From CAZCBD01 sp964496755 (GTDB lineage: Bacteria; Bacteroidota; Ignavibacteria; Ignavibacteriales; Melioribacteraceae), in the NCBI GenBank assembly GCA_964496755.1, contig CAZCBD010000003.1, forward strand, positions 1 to 32,212: a stretch of DNA of 32,212 nt. Reading direction: 5' to 3'. The notes under the pieces were generated by a model. It saw only the letters and a list, made by a program, of their open reading frames with translations, searched no databases and was not told the origin of the DNA. Shown one piece after another: positions 1-8,654 of the stretch. A program made the position numbers and the translations under genes. The stretch's first letter is position 1; the number at the start of each line of letters is the position of its first letter.

Positions 1-2
1 GT

Positions 3-257
3 CGTGCCCAAACTGCGAATGCAAAGACTCAAGTTGAACTAGCACAATATCAATATCTATTACCAAGACTAACGGGTCTTTGGACACACCTTGAGCGTCA
101 GCGTGGTGGTATAGGAATGCGTGGACCGGGTGAAACGCAGATTGAAACTGACCGTCGAATTATTTTAGATAAGATTTCTAAATTGAAGGAAGATCTTAAG
201 AAAATCGATAAGCAGAAAACTGTTCAGCGAAAGAACCGTGATAAAATGGATGAGTAA
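3..257 (+). CDS. hflX: HflX GTPase, N-terminal fragment only
   Basis: HflX is a ribosome-associated GTPase that splits or rescues stalled ribosomes. The open frame enters from the window edge and encodes the family hallmarks just before the G domain: VELAQYQYLLPRLTGLW, then HLERQRGGIGMRGPGETQIE and TDRR, followed by a lysine-rich helix ending QRKNRDK. The GTPase domain should follow with a P-loop (GYTNVGKST type), but the frame stops two codons later at TAG-free sequence ending in TAA, so the whole catalytic part is missing. The next gene is a decarboxylase lacking its own N-terminus, in another frame. The fragment is therefore a relic of a deletion or an assembly misjoin rather than a working gene. 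Family recognition is firm; functional status is not. Confidence 0.85.
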   Translation, partial: RAQTANAKTQVELAQYQYLLPRLTGLWTHLERQRGGIGMRGPGETQIETDRRIILDKISKLKEDLKKIDKQKTVQRKNRDKMDE

Positions 258-1314
258 TTTACTGGGTATGCCTGAAAATTCGGGCGGTATATTTTTACCC
301 GGAGGTTCTTTAGCAAATATTATGGCATTATCAATTGCAAGAAACAAATTGTTTCCAAATTGCAAAGAAACCGGTATCGATCTTTCGGAAAACCCTGTTA
401 TTCTTTGCTCCGAGACAGTTCACTATTCAATATTTAACGCAGCAAATTTATTGGGTTTAGGTACAAAAAATATTGTTTTGCTAAAAACCAATAATCGTAA
501 TGAATTGCTTATTGAAGATTTAAAAAATAAAATTCAATCCGCAAAAGAAAAAAAACAAAAAATTATTGCAGCCGTCTTTGTAGTTGGTAACACTGTTACG
601 GGCGGAATTGACCCGATAGAAAAAGCAGGAAAGATTTGTAAAGACAATAATATTAGGGTTCATGTTGATGCTGCTTTTGGAGGCGGATTAGCTCTTACTT
701 CCAAATTTTCTTTGTTTTCAAATGGAATTAAATATGTTGACAGCATTTCTTGGGACACTCATAAATCCTTGCATTCATCTTTAACTTCAACTGTTTTAAT
801 TCTAAAAAACCCGAAAGAATTTAACGAAAGTTTCAACTCAAATGCAGATTATCTTTTTCATCACAGAGAAAACAATAATTACCCGATTACAGAAGATTTG
901 GGGCACCAAACAATATTATGCGGCAAAAGATTCGATGCCCTAAAAACTTGGTTATTATGGAAATCTTACGGAACAATTCAATTAAAAGAAATAGCCGAAT
1001 CAAGAATAAAACTTACGGAAGAATTTTATGAATATTTAAAATCTTCAATTATTTTTGAGCCTTCGTACGAACCAATTTCACCAATTGTATGTTTTAAATA
1101 CAAACCGTTAAATAATTCAATTGACAAACAAACATTAAACAAGATTCACTTAAAAGTAAGAAATAAAATTAGATCAACAGGAAAAGCCTTTTTTAATATT
1201 GCCAATTTAAATGGTGAAAACCAATTCAGAGTAATATTAATTAATCCGTTAACAAAGTTGGAAGATCTGAAAAGATTGACAAAAGAAATTGAAAATGAAA
1301 TTAAACTGATGTAA
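238..1314 (+). CDS. PLP-dependent group II decarboxylase, 5'-truncated
   Basis: This resembles the glutamate/aromatic-L-amino-acid decarboxylase family, cytosolic PLP enzymes that remove the alpha-carboxylate of an amino acid. Visible motifs are SGGIFLPGGSLAN (phosphate-binding region), SETVHYS (histidine that stacks on PLP), VHVDAAFGGG (aspartate to the pyridine nitrogen) and SWDTHKSLHSS with the Schiff-base lysine at residue 176. The protein has 358 residues against roughly 450-500 in the family; about 100 N-terminal residues are missing because the frame begins inside a conserved segment (IKWMSNLLGMP). The only available start is a GTG at 238 inside the HflX fragment, with no good ribosome-binding site. 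The substrate cannot be assigned. A terminator follows at 1339. Because the N-terminal segment helps form the dimer and active site, the product as it stands is probably inactive. Confidence 0.8.
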   Translation: MIKWMSNLLGMPENSGGIFLPGGSLANIMALSIARNKLFPNCKETGIDLSENPVILCSETVHYSIFNAANLLGLGTKNIVLLKTNNRNELLIEDLKNKIQSAKEKKQKIIAAVFVVGNTVTGGIDPIEKAGKICKDNNIRVHVDAAFGGGLALTSKFSLFSNGIKYVDSISWDTHKSLHSSLTSTVLILKNPKEFNESFNSNADYLFHHRENNNYPITEDLGHQTILCGKRFDALKTWLLWKSYGTIQLKEIAESRIKLTEEFYEYLKSSIIFEPSYEPISPIVCFKYKPLNNSIDKQTLNKIHLKVRNKIRSTGKAFFNIANLNGENQFRVILINPLTKLEDLKRLTKEIENEIKLM

Positions 1315-1338
1315 TTATAACATTGAATTGCATGAAAT

Positions 1339-1365
1339 AAAAAAGGCGCTTTTAGCGCCTTTTTT
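1339..1365. terminator. Bidirectional intrinsic terminator
   Basis: A perfect 12-bp stem (six A, then GGCGCT, pairing with AGCGCC and six T) with a three-base loop lies between the convergent decarboxylase (+) and tonB (-). The A run on one side and T run on the other give a U-tract in both directions, so it can end both transcripts. Confidence 0.85.
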
Positions 1366-1393
1366 ATTAAATAAATTGTTTTCCCACAATTAT

Positions 1394-2047
1394 TTACTCA
1401 AGCTTAAAGTACACAGGAACAGTAACTTGAACACGCACGGGCTTATTTCTTTGCATACCGGGCGAAAATTTAGTTGCTTTAACAGCTTTCATAGCTTCTT
1501 CATCGCAACCTGCTCCAATACCTTTAATTAATTCTACTTTTGCAACCGTACCATCTTTGCGAACAAAAGCTTTCACAAGAACTCTGCCTTGAACACCAGC
1601 TCTTTTAGCAAATTCAGGGTAAGTTATTTTAGCTTGAATTGCAGCTATTCCACCAATAGGTGCAGGCATCTTTTGTACTGCAAGAAAAAAAGTAGGTTCC
1701 TCTTCTTCCTCTTCTTCTTCAACCGGAGGAGGAGGAGCTGTAACTTCTTCGTCAATATCAAGTTCAAGATCATCAATTTCTATATCTTCAAGAACATCAT
1801 CAGAAGGGGCTTCAATAGGCACAGGAGGTTTTGGTGGTGGAGGTGGTTTTTTCTCCTGTGAAGTATTTTGAATATCAGCCACTTTTATTTCTTCTTCTAT
1901 AACTTGAATTACTTTTTTCTCTTTTTCGAATCGCGGAAAATATTTAAATGCGATAATTAGTAAAGCTAAAGAAATAATCAAGCTAGTCTCAAAGATACGT
2001 CTAAATTTTAATTTCAGATCGAACTTTGGATTTTTTGTTAATGCCAA
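1394..2047 (-). CDS. tonB: TonB-family energy transducer
   Basis: The protein couples the inner-membrane proton-motive force to outer-membrane TonB-dependent receptors. It has a short cytoplasmic N-terminus, one membrane segment (about residues 21-35), a charged periplasmic linker with a proline-rich stretch (KKPPPPPKPPVP), an acidic run of eight glutamates, and a C-terminal TonB domain (about 135-217: YPEFAKRAGVQGRV, then KFSPGMQRNKPVRVQVTVPV). I place the start at TTG 2047 (217 residues): AAGGAGG lies five bases upstream, and the promoter -10 box ends at 2070, which leaves no room for the longer frame starting at 2068. No exbB/exbD is adjacent. A vanZ-like gene lies 94 bp upstream, but tonB has its own promoter. 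Confidence 0.88.
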   Translation of the reverse strand: MALTKNPKFDLKLKFRRIFETSLIISLALLIIAFKYFPRFEKEKKVIQVIEEEIKVADIQNTSQEKKPPPPPKPPVPIEAPSDDVLEDIEIDDLELDIDEEVTAPPPPVEEEEEEEEPTFFLAVQKMPAPIGGIAAIQAKITYPEFAKRAGVQGRVLVKAFVRKDGTVAKVELIKGIGAGCDEEAMKAVKATKFSPGMQRNKPVRVQVTVPVYFKLE

Positions 2048-2069
2048 TGTAACCTCCTTGAGTAACAAA

Positions 2070-2098
2070 ATTATACGCTACGTAAATTAAAAAAACAA
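2070..2098 (-). promoter_or_regulatory. Predicted promoter of tonB
   Basis: On the minus strand TTGTTT (2098-2093) is followed after exactly 17 bases by a perfect TATAAT (2075-2070). The predicted transcript start near 2063 leaves a short leader carrying the AAGGAGG site at 2059-2053. The same bases also contain TAATTTTG, which fits the Bacteroidota TAnnTTTG -7 pattern, so the sigma type is not settled. Confidence 0.5.
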
Positions 2099-2141
2099 AT
2101 TCCTATTGTCAATTATTAATTAAGCATTTAATAGATTTTCG

Positions 2142-2534
2142 TTATTTTTTCTTTCGTAGAATAATTACTCTTTTGTTAAGAATAACCTTTATAAAAATAT
2201 AGCCGATTAAAGTTCCCGATAAATCTGCTACAAAATCTAAAAATTCACAACTTCTTCCCGGTATAAATATTTGATGAATTTCATCGAACAAACCATAAGC
2301 TGCTAATATTAATAATATTTTTAGTTCGTATTTCGAAACACTTAAACTCACATTATTATTTTCCCAAAACAAAAAGGCGAGTACCGATAAACCAAAATAT
2401 GCTGCAAAATGAGCAATTTTATCTGAAATACCCGGTTGTGGAATTGTATCTGCCGGGAATGATGTTAACACTAAAATTAATAACCAATAAAAAAGCAAAC
2501 TGTATTTAATGAAAGTTTTATTTATTCTAAACAT
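2142..2534 (-). CDS. VanZ-like family membrane protein
   Basis: This is a 130-residue inner-membrane protein with about four hydrophobic segments. Family marks are DKIAHFAAYFGLS after the first helix and DEIHQIFIPGR, followed by CEFLDFVADLSGTLIG. VanZ proteins are linked to low-level teicoplanin resistance in Gram-positives, but most homologues have no known role. The ATG at 2534 overlaps the end of nnr by 8 bp, so the two genes are translationally coupled. The C-terminus is a short basic tail. Family assignment is good; function is open. Confidence 0.8.
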   Translation of the reverse strand: MFRINKTFIKYSLLFYWLLILVLTSFPADTIPQPGISDKIAHFAAYFGLSVLAFLFWENNNVSLSVSKYELKILLILAAYGLFDEIHQIFIPGRSCEFLDFVADLSGTLIGYIFIKVILNKRVIILRKKK

Positions 2535-4092
2535 TAATAGAATTTTCCAAGAATTTTATTGTAGTAGGTATATTGTTAATTATTTTTTCTGCAGATATTC
2601 CAAATTCAGTTTGTTTTTTTAGAAGTAAATCGGCAGAAAGACTATGAATGTAAACCGAAGAAATTATTGCGTTCTCTTTATTTTCTGTTTTAGCAACAAA
2701 TCCCGAAATAAGTCCGGCCAATACATCGCCAACTCCAAATTTTGCCATCCCCTGGTTTCCCGCTGAATTAATAAATGCTTCTCCATTCGGGTTAAAAATA
2801 ATAGTCGGAGCTCCTTTTAGAACCAGATAAGTTTCGTTTTTTGTAGCAAATTCTTTGCCGTATTTCAGAAGATCTTTTGCTATTTCTTCTATTTCTTTTC
2901 CTATCAAATACGAAAATTCTTTTAAATGAGGCGTAAGAATTCTATTTTTCAATTTTACATTGTCAATACCGATTTTAGAGATTGCATAAATTGCATCGGC
3001 ATCAATAATAAAATTTTCATTGTTGTGTTTTAAGATTTTCTCTATTGCAGTAATTGTTAATGAGTTTCTGCCTAATCCCGGACCAATTAATATTGAATCC
3101 GCCCATTTAATTTCATCTTCAAAATTATGAATATTTTGTTCTGACAAAAATCCTAAATCCGAATCGGGATATTTTTTTATAATCGGTGAACTAAAAACTC
3201 CTGCATTTTGCATTTCAACTATTTCGGGTAGAAAAAGATAAACAGCTCCTGCACCTGCTTGAACAGCTGAGTTGGCAGAAAGAAAAGCAGCACCGGGCAT
3301 TTGTTTTGAGCCTGCTATCACTAATACTTTGCCCGCAGAATATTTGTGTGCGTTAATCTTTGTTTTAGGGATTCCGTGCAAAGCATCTTCCGGTTCAATT
3401 AGGTAATCCTTTACTTCCAGCTTAGCAAAATATTCCGAACCTATTCCAATTGAGCCTTTTTCAATTTTTCCGGAATAAAGCTTCCCATGGTTAACAAACA
3501 ATCCTTTTTTATAATCGGCTAATGTAACGGTTAATTCTGCATTGAATACAATTTCTCCAAAACCTGTATCGGAATTTAATCCTGTTGGAACATCAATTGA
3601 AATCTTCTTTGCATTAACCTTATTCAATGCTTCAACAATTTTATCATAAGGTGGTTTTAATTTCCCTACACTTCCTGTTCCTAAAATTGCATCAATTAAG
3701 TAATCACATTTTTTTGTTTTATTTAAGTCTTTGATATTGTTAATTTGTATTATTTCAATATTGTTTAATTTTGATTTTAAATTATTTAATATTGAATAAT
3801 TTTGTAAAGCATCTCCTTTTAGCTCTTTATCAGCAGCAAGCGTAAAAACAATTACATTAAAACCGTCATTAGCAAATTTACGTGCTACTGCAAAACCATC
3901 GCCACCGTTATTCCCTTTGCCACAAATTATTCCAATGGTTTCATTAATATTTAAATTAGTAAAATGTTTTTTAATTAAACCGTAAATGCTATTCGAAGCA
4001 TTTTCCATAAGAACAATTCCGGGAATATTTAATTCATCAATTGCATATTTGTCGGCATTACGAATTTGGCTATTAGAAAATAAAGATATCAT
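2527..4092 (-). CDS. nnr: Bifunctional NAD(P)H-hydrate epimerase / ADP-dependent dehydratase
   Basis: The enzyme repairs hydrated NADH and NADPH (NADHX/NADPHX). An N-terminal epimerase interconverts the R and S forms and a C-terminal kinase-fold domain dehydrates the S form using ADP. At 521 residues both domains are present. The epimerase domain (about 1-215) shows PGIVLMENAS, CGKGNNGGDGFAVAR, DAILGTG and ISIDVPTGLNSDTG. The dehydratase domain (about 225-515) shows GAAFLSANSAVQAGAGAVYL, ILTPHLKEF, VLKGAPT and NQGMAKFGVGDVLAGLISG, the last holding the catalytic aspartate. The downstream vanZ-like gene overlaps its stop. The start ATG is clear and lies 49 bp downstream of the nhaD stop and terminator. 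Confidence 0.93.
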   Translation of the reverse strand: MISLFSNSQIRNADKYAIDELNIPGIVLMENASNSIYGLIKKHFTNLNINETIGIICGKGNNGGDGFAVARKFANDGFNVIVFTLAADKELKGDALQNYSILNNLKSKLNNIEIIQINNIKDLNKTKKCDYLIDAILGTGSVGKLKPPYDKIVEALNKVNAKKISIDVPTGLNSDTGFGEIVFNAELTVTLADYKKGLFVNHGKLYSGKIEKGSIGIGSEYFAKLEVKDYLIEPEDALHGIPKTKINAHKYSAGKVLVIAGSKQMPGAAFLSANSAVQAGAGAVYLFLPEIVEMQNAGVFSSPIIKKYPDSDLGFLSEQNIHNFEDEIKWADSILIGPGLGRNSLTITAIEKILKHNNENFIIDADAIYAISKIGIDNVKLKNRILTPHLKEFSYLIGKEIEEIAKDLLKYGKEFATKNETYLVLKGAPTIIFNPNGEAFINSAGNQGMAKFGVGDVLAGLISGFVAKTENKENAIISSVYIHSLSADLLLKKQTEFGISAEKIINNIPTTIKFLENSINV

Positions 4093-4107
4093 ATCAATTC
4101 CTTCATC

Positions 4108-4133
4108 AAAAAAAAGGCTGCACTTGCAGCCTT
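4108..4133 (-). terminator. Intrinsic terminator after nhaD
   Basis: The stem AAGGCTGC / GCAGCCTT has an ACTT loop. On the minus strand it is followed by eight T. It lies 9 bp past the nhaD stop and separates nhaD from nnr. Confidence 0.85.
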
Positions 4134-4141
4134 AATTAAAT

Positions 4142-5650
4142 TTATCCGTTAAAAAATATCAACCAAACAATAAAAAATATCGGAATTAAAATCGGCAATG
4201 AGTATTTAATTATATAAGCAAAAAAGCTTGGCATTTTTACACCGGCTTGCTCACTAATGGATTTTACCATAAAGTTAGGTCCGTTGCCAATATAAGACAT
4301 TGCACCAAAGAATACTGCGCCTACGGAAATTGCTCTTAAGTAAATAGGAGCAACCGTTTGTAATGATTTCACTTGCTCTGCGCTATTAATATCCAAGCCT
4401 AATTTTCCCATTGCTGCGCTAAGGAAATTCAAATAAGTGGGGGCATTATCTAAAAATCCTGATAATGAACCTGTTGCCCAATAAAATACTCCGGCATTTA
4501 ACTGATCGGCCAAAATGTTTGCTTCATGAGCAATTAATTGCAAAGCAGGAATCATAGTGGCAAAAATTCCAATAAATAAGTAAGCCACTTCTTTAATAGG
4601 TTCAAAATCAAATTCATTTTCTTTTAGAATTTCTTTATCTGCTCCTTTGAAAGCAAAATAAACTACAGAAAACATTATGATTTCTCTAATCCCAAACGGA
4701 AGGGGCGATAAACTTGGCACCCAACTTAAAACACCGGGGTCAATAAACACGGATAATATAATAATTATTAAATAAAATACATTCTTAAGTCCTTTAAACT
4801 CAATTTTACCTGAGTATTGTTCCTCCTCTTCGGCACCATCTTTATTTCTTGAATCTACAAACATGAAAATGGCTGTTAATAAAACAATAACCGGCAACCA
4901 GATATACCAAACATGAGTTACTGTCCAGAAAAACTCAACGCCTCTTAAAAAACCTAAAAATAAAGGTGGGTCACCAATTGGTGTTAAAGCACCGCCAATG
5001 TTACTGACTAAAAATATAAAGAAAATTATGTGATAAGCTTTAACCCTACCTTTATTAATTTTAATAAAGGGCCTAATTAACAACATGGAAGCTCCGGTTG
5101 TTCCTATAACATTTGCAATTACGGCACCAATAAATAATAAAATTCCATTTAATAATGGAGTTGCTTTTTTGTCAACTCTAATTAAAATTCCACCAGAAGC
5201 AACAAATAGGGAGGCAAGCAAAGCTATAAATGATAAATACTCTGCCGTTGTATGCAACAAACTATGATAATCATTTAAGACAAAATAATAATAAGCAGAG
5301 GTAAACAAACCTAGTATAATTGCAATTTTGGGATAATGATGTTCCCAAAAATGATGATAAAATAATGGACCTGTTGCAATCATTAATAATAATAAAGCAA
5401 AAGGTATCACCATATAAGTTGACGGCAGTTGATGCTCTGCATGTTCTTCAGCAGCAGCATGCTGTTCTTCATTTTGATTAGATGCTTTTTCTTTAATTTC
5501 ATGAGCTTCATTTGAAGACTCTTTTGTTAGAGTTTTTTCAGAAGCTACTGATTTTTTTGAAGAATCAGTTTGTGCAAAACTATTATTAGTAAAAGTAAAT
5601 GCAAAAACAAATAAGCAACCGATTAGTAAAATAAATTTTAGATTTTTCAT
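4142..5650 (-). CDS. nhaD: NhaD-type Na+/H+ antiporter
   Basis: NhaD exchanges internal sodium for external protons at the inner membrane. About eleven or more hydrophobic segments fill the protein from residue 75 on, with NhaD-specific motifs SNIGGALTPIGDPPLFLGFL and GSLSGFLDNAPTYLNFL, the second including the conserved Asp-Asn-Ala-Pro. I start at ATG 5650 (502 residues): it gives a clean signal peptide (MKNLKFILLIG to NNSFAQ) and has GGAAGA just upstream. The longer frame from TTG 5707 would begin inside the asnS terminator. Between the signal peptide and the first core helix lies a soluble segment of about 50 residues rich in Glu, Ala and His (for example HAAAEEHAEHQ). asnS is 68 bp upstream with its own terminator, so nhaD likely has its own promoter. 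Confidence 0.9.
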   Translation of the reverse strand: MKNLKFILLIGCLFVFAFTFTNNSFAQTDSSKKSVASEKTLTKESSNEAHEIKEKASNQNEEQHAAAEEHAEHQLPSTYMVIPFALLLLMIATGPLFYHHFWEHHYPKIAIILGLFTSAYYYFVLNDYHSLLHTTAEYLSFIALLASLFVASGGILIRVDKKATPLLNGILLFIGAVIANVIGTTGASMLLIRPFIKINKGRVKAYHIIFFIFLVSNIGGALTPIGDPPLFLGFLRGVEFFWTVTHVWYIWLPVIVLLTAIFMFVDSRNKDGAEEEEQYSGKIEFKGLKNVFYLIIIILSVFIDPGVLSWVPSLSPLPFGIREIIMFSVVYFAFKGADKEILKENEFDFEPIKEVAYLFIGIFATMIPALQLIAHEANILADQLNAGVFYWATGSLSGFLDNAPTYLNFLSAAMGKLGLDINSAEQVKSLQTVAPIYLRAISVGAVFFGAMSYIGNGPNFMVKSISEQAGVKMPSFFAYIIKYSLPILIPIFFIVWLIFFNG

Positions 5651-5690
5651 ATCTTCCATGAAAATTGTGATTAATAAATTATTTAATGTT

Positions 5691-5715
5691 AAAAGAAAAG
5701 CTGCCAATGCAGCTT
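5691..5715 (-). terminator. Intrinsic terminator after asnS
   Basis: The stem AAGCTGC / GCAGCTT has a four-base loop. On the minus strand it is followed by TTTCTTTT. It lies 3 bp past the asnS stop codon. Confidence 0.75.
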
Positions 5716-5718
5716 AAC

Positions 5719-7011
5719 TTACGGTGTATTTCTATAAATCATTCTTGGAAATGGAATTGTTTCTCTTACATGTTCAATTCCACAAATCCAAGTAACTGTT
5801 CTTTCAATTCCCAAACCAAATCCTGCGTGGGGCACCGAACCGTATCTTCTTAAATCCAAATACCATTCAAAATATTCTTTCGGTAAATTATGTTCCTTTA
5901 TTCTTTCAAGCAATAAATTAATATCATCTTCTCTTTGGCTGCCACCAATAATTTCTCCGTAACCTTCGGGTGCCAAAACATCTACTGCCAAAGCAACTTT
6001 AGGATTTTCCGGATCTCGTTTCATATAAAACGCTTTAATTTCGGAAGGGTATCTATGGATTAAAACGGGAGAATCGAATTGACTTGAAATTATTGTTTCG
6101 TCGGGAGCACCAAAATCATCACCCCATTTAAAATCAACACCATTTTTTTTCAGAATCTCGATGGCTTCATCATAACTTATTCTGGGAAAAGGTCTTTTGA
6201 TTTTTTCTAATTTGGAAATATCTCTTTCCAAGATTTCCAATTCCGATCTTCTGTCTTTTAATACGGATTGAACAATATACTCTAAGAATTCTTCGGCCAA
6301 GTCCATATCATCATCTAAATCAAAATAAGCCATTTCGGGCTCAACCATCCAAAACTCAACTAAATGCCTTCTGGTTTTTGATTTTTCAGCTCTAAAAGTT
6401 GGCCCGAATGTATATGTTTTTCCAAAGGCCATTGCACCTGCTTCGGCATAAAGTTGTCCCGATTGAGTTAGATATGCTTTTCCCAAATCAAAATAATCTG
6501 TTTCAAATAACGTTGAAGTTCCTTCGCAAGCATTCGGAGTAATGATCGGAGCATCCATTAAAGTAAAATCGCGATCATCAAAAAAATCTCTAATTGCTTT
6601 CACAATTCGATGTCTAATTCTCATAATGGCCCATTGCTTACGAGAACGTAACCATAAATGACGATGATCAATTAAAAATTCAATCCCATGTTCTTTGGGA
6701 GTAATTGGGTAGTCATGCGACTCGGATATTAATTTCACATCATTTACATCAAGCTCGAAACCCCCTACTGCTCTTGGTTCTTCTTTTACAACACCTGTTA
6801 CTTCTATTGACGATTCTTGGGTAATATTTTTTGAAAAATCAAATAATTCTTCTGAAACATTTCCTTTAAATACCACACATTGAAGTAAACCGGTACCATC
6901 TCTAAGCATAAGAAAAACTACTTTACTACTTTTTCTTTTGTTGTATAACCAACCTTTTAAGGTAATTGTTTGACCAACAAAATCAGCTAATCTTGAAATA
7001 TAAACTTTCAC
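5719..7011 (-). CDS. asnS: Asparaginyl-tRNA synthetase
   Basis: This cytosolic class IIb synthetase charges tRNA-Asn with asparagine. The N-terminal OB-fold (about 1-100: VGQTITLKGWLYNKRKSS, then FLMLRDGTGLLQCVVF) binds the anticodon. The catalytic core carries class II motif 2 (GPTFRAEKSKTRRHLVEF) and motif 3 (GFGLGIERTVTWICG). The segment HLVEFWMVEPEMAYF and the reading TLFETDYFDLGKAYLTQSGQ favour AsnRS over AspRS. Its 430 residues are a normal length. The start is GTG at 7011 and weakly preceded by GGTTGG. It sits 73 bp downstream of the ppx/gppA stop, so it could be co-transcribed or separately driven. Confidence 0.93.
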   Translation of the reverse strand: MKVYISRLADFVGQTITLKGWLYNKRKSSKVVFLMLRDGTGLLQCVVFKGNVSEELFDFSKNITQESSIEVTGVVKEEPRAVGGFELDVNDVKLISESHDYPITPKEHGIEFLIDHRHLWLRSRKQWAIMRIRHRIVKAIRDFFDDRDFTLMDAPIITPNACEGTSTLFETDYFDLGKAYLTQSGQLYAEAGAMAFGKTYTFGPTFRAEKSKTRRHLVEFWMVEPEMAYFDLDDDMDLAEEFLEYIVQSVLKDRRSELEILERDISKLEKIKRPFPRISYDEAIEILKKNGVDFKWGDDFGAPDETIISSQFDSPVLIHRYPSEIKAFYMKRDPENPKVALAVDVLAPEGYGEIIGGSQREDDINLLLERIKEHNLPKEYFEWYLDLRRYGSVPHAGFGLGIERTVTWICGIEHVRETIPFPRMIYRNTP

Positions 7012-7084
7012 TTTGCCAACCTTATTTTTTCTAAATTTAAGTGTTAAAAATAACTTTTCAGATTTTGAAAATCAAAATTAAAAA

Positions 7085-8644
7085 TCAATTTTTAAATTTA
7101 ATTTCCAATTCTCTTTTGAATACTTTTTCGAATAATAATTTTCTTCTTCCAACATTCCAGATTTCAATATCCGGTGATTCGGCACTACCGGAAATTTCCA
7201 GTAATATCCTTTTATCAAAAATCTTCAGATTTAATTTTTTTGTATTACGTTGATGCGTTCTATCCAAAGCATCTGCTACGCGTAAAATACCTGCTAAAAT
7301 TTTAACTATTTTTTGCGATTTTTCCGAGAGCGTGGAAAAGTCTTTATGATTGCTTTTAGGATGGCTTTTCCGATGATATCTTGCAATATTCGCAATAATA
7401 TTTATTTCTCTATCATTAAATCCTAATAATTCGCTATTCCGAATAATATAGAATGAATGCTTATGATGTTGATTGTGGGCAATATGGTAACCTATATCAT
7501 GCAATAAAGATGCGGCTTGTAAGTATTCCCTTTCAATATTGCTTAAATTATGCAATGGTTTTGTAGCATCAAAAATGTGTAAAGCCAAATTTGCTACATG
7601 TGCGCAATGTTTTCTGTCGAAGTTACATGCTTTGGCAATATTTTTTATGCTATCGAGTTTAATACTTTGAAGGTTGGTTTTTTTTGTAGAATGCAATTTG
7701 CTGAGAGAATCAATAATAATTCCTTCTCTTAAAGCATATCCGGAAACCAATAATTCCTTTACCCCTAGCATTTGGAGTATTTTGTGTAGAATTATAACAC
7801 CGGCCGGAATTATATCAGCTCTTTTGGGATCTAATCCCGGTATTTTCAATCTTTCTTCGGTAGTTTTTTTTGAAAGAATTGTTTCTTTTATTTTATTTAA
7901 TTCCTTTAATGAAAACTTATAATTATTTAAGATTGTATCATTATATTTTGTATTTTTTTTCTGTGCTTCAATCATTAAAGCCGTAGCCATCACACTTCCT
8001 GAAGAGCCCACACAAATTTCAAAGCCTTCATTTTTAAGTTTATTTATAATCGGGAATAAAATTCCTTCAACCCATTCTTCGGCTTTTTTCACTCTTTCTT
8101 TTTTTATAATAAAATCAGGAAAAAAACTTTGGCTCATCCTAACAGCACCCAATTTTAAACTAATCGATTTTTTAATTGATCCTTTTTCGCCAATTGTAAA
8201 TTCAGTGCTACCTCCTCCAATATCAACACAAATAGCTTTTTTATTAAAAATGGGAACTGCTTTTAATACGCCGAGATAAATGAGACGTGCTTCTTCAATA
8301 CCACTTACAATTTCAATATCCACACCGGTTTCAGCAAGAATTTTTCTGTGCACTTCGTGCCTATTTAAAGCTTCACGCATAGCCGAAGTTGCTATTGCAC
8401 GTAGCGGAGCGGAATGTGCATCGGCAATACCTTTAAATCTTTTTAAACACACTATCGCTCTTTGAACAGCTTCCGGCTTAATTTCTTTTATGTCGCCCCC
8501 CTTGTTCCCCTCTCCAAGTCTTATCACATCTTTTTCTCGGTCAACAATTTCAAAATTTCCCGATTTATTTATTTTTGCAACAATTAGATGAAATGAATTG
8601 GTTCCAATATCAATAGCTGCCAATTTGTCTGAATTGTAATTCAT
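7085..8644 (-). CDS. ppx: Ppx/GppA exopolyphosphatase with C-terminal HD domain
   Basis: Ppx/GppA enzymes hydrolyse polyphosphate or convert pppGpp to ppGpp. The ASKHA-fold phosphatase domain (about 1-305) has LAAIDIGTNSFHLIVAKI (phosphate 1), the catalytic region GIEEARLIYLGVL, CVDIGGGSTEFTIG (phosphate 2) and VCVGSSGSVMATAL. The C-terminal half (about 335-519) is an HD-type domain with the metal pair in ASLLHDIGYHI and nearby histidines. I start at ATG 8644 (519 residues, as usual for the long form). The extra 17 codons of the longer frame are not family-like and run into the glycosyltransferase gene, which ends 10 bp upstream. Whether polyphosphate or pppGpp is the main substrate cannot be told from sequence. 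Confidence 0.88.
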   Translation of the reverse strand: MNYNSDKLAAIDIGTNSFHLIVAKINKSGNFEIVDREKDVIRLGEGNKGGDIKEIKPEAVQRAIVCLKRFKGIADAHSAPLRAIATSAMREALNRHEVHRKILAETGVDIEIVSGIEEARLIYLGVLKAVPIFNKKAICVDIGGGSTEFTIGEKGSIKKSISLKLGAVRMSQSFFPDFIIKKERVKKAEEWVEGILFPIINKLKNEGFEICVGSSGSVMATALMIEAQKKNTKYNDTILNNYKFSLKELNKIKETILSKKTTEERLKIPGLDPKRADIIPAGVIILHKILQMLGVKELLVSGYALREGIIIDSLSKLHSTKKTNLQSIKLDSIKNIAKACNFDRKHCAHVANLALHIFDATKPLHNLSNIEREYLQAASLLHDIGYHIAHNQHHKHSFYIIRNSELLGFNDREINIIANIARYHRKSHPKSNHKDFSTLSEKSQKIVKILAGILRVADALDRTHQRNTKKLNLKIFDKRILLEISGSAESPDIEIWNVGRRKLLFEKVFKRELEIKFKN

Positions 8645-8654
8645 ATATTTCACT

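Noticed and set aside
238..257. HflX-decarboxylase as a new fusion protein
   Set aside because: The two parts are in different frames, and the HflX frame ends in a stop codon within a few codons of the join.
1589..1861. Arginine- and phenylalanine-rich plus-strand frame opposite tonB
   Set aside because: It is the antisense shadow of the glutamate/proline-rich TonB linker.
2048..2068. Longer TonB start at TTG 2068
   Set aside because: It begins 2 bp after the predicted -10 box and contains the AAGGAGG site in its own codons.
5648..5707. Longer NhaD start at TTG 5707
   Set aside because: It lies inside the asnS terminator hairpin and pushes the signal peptide inward; ATG 5650 gives a clean signal peptide and a nearby GGAAGA.
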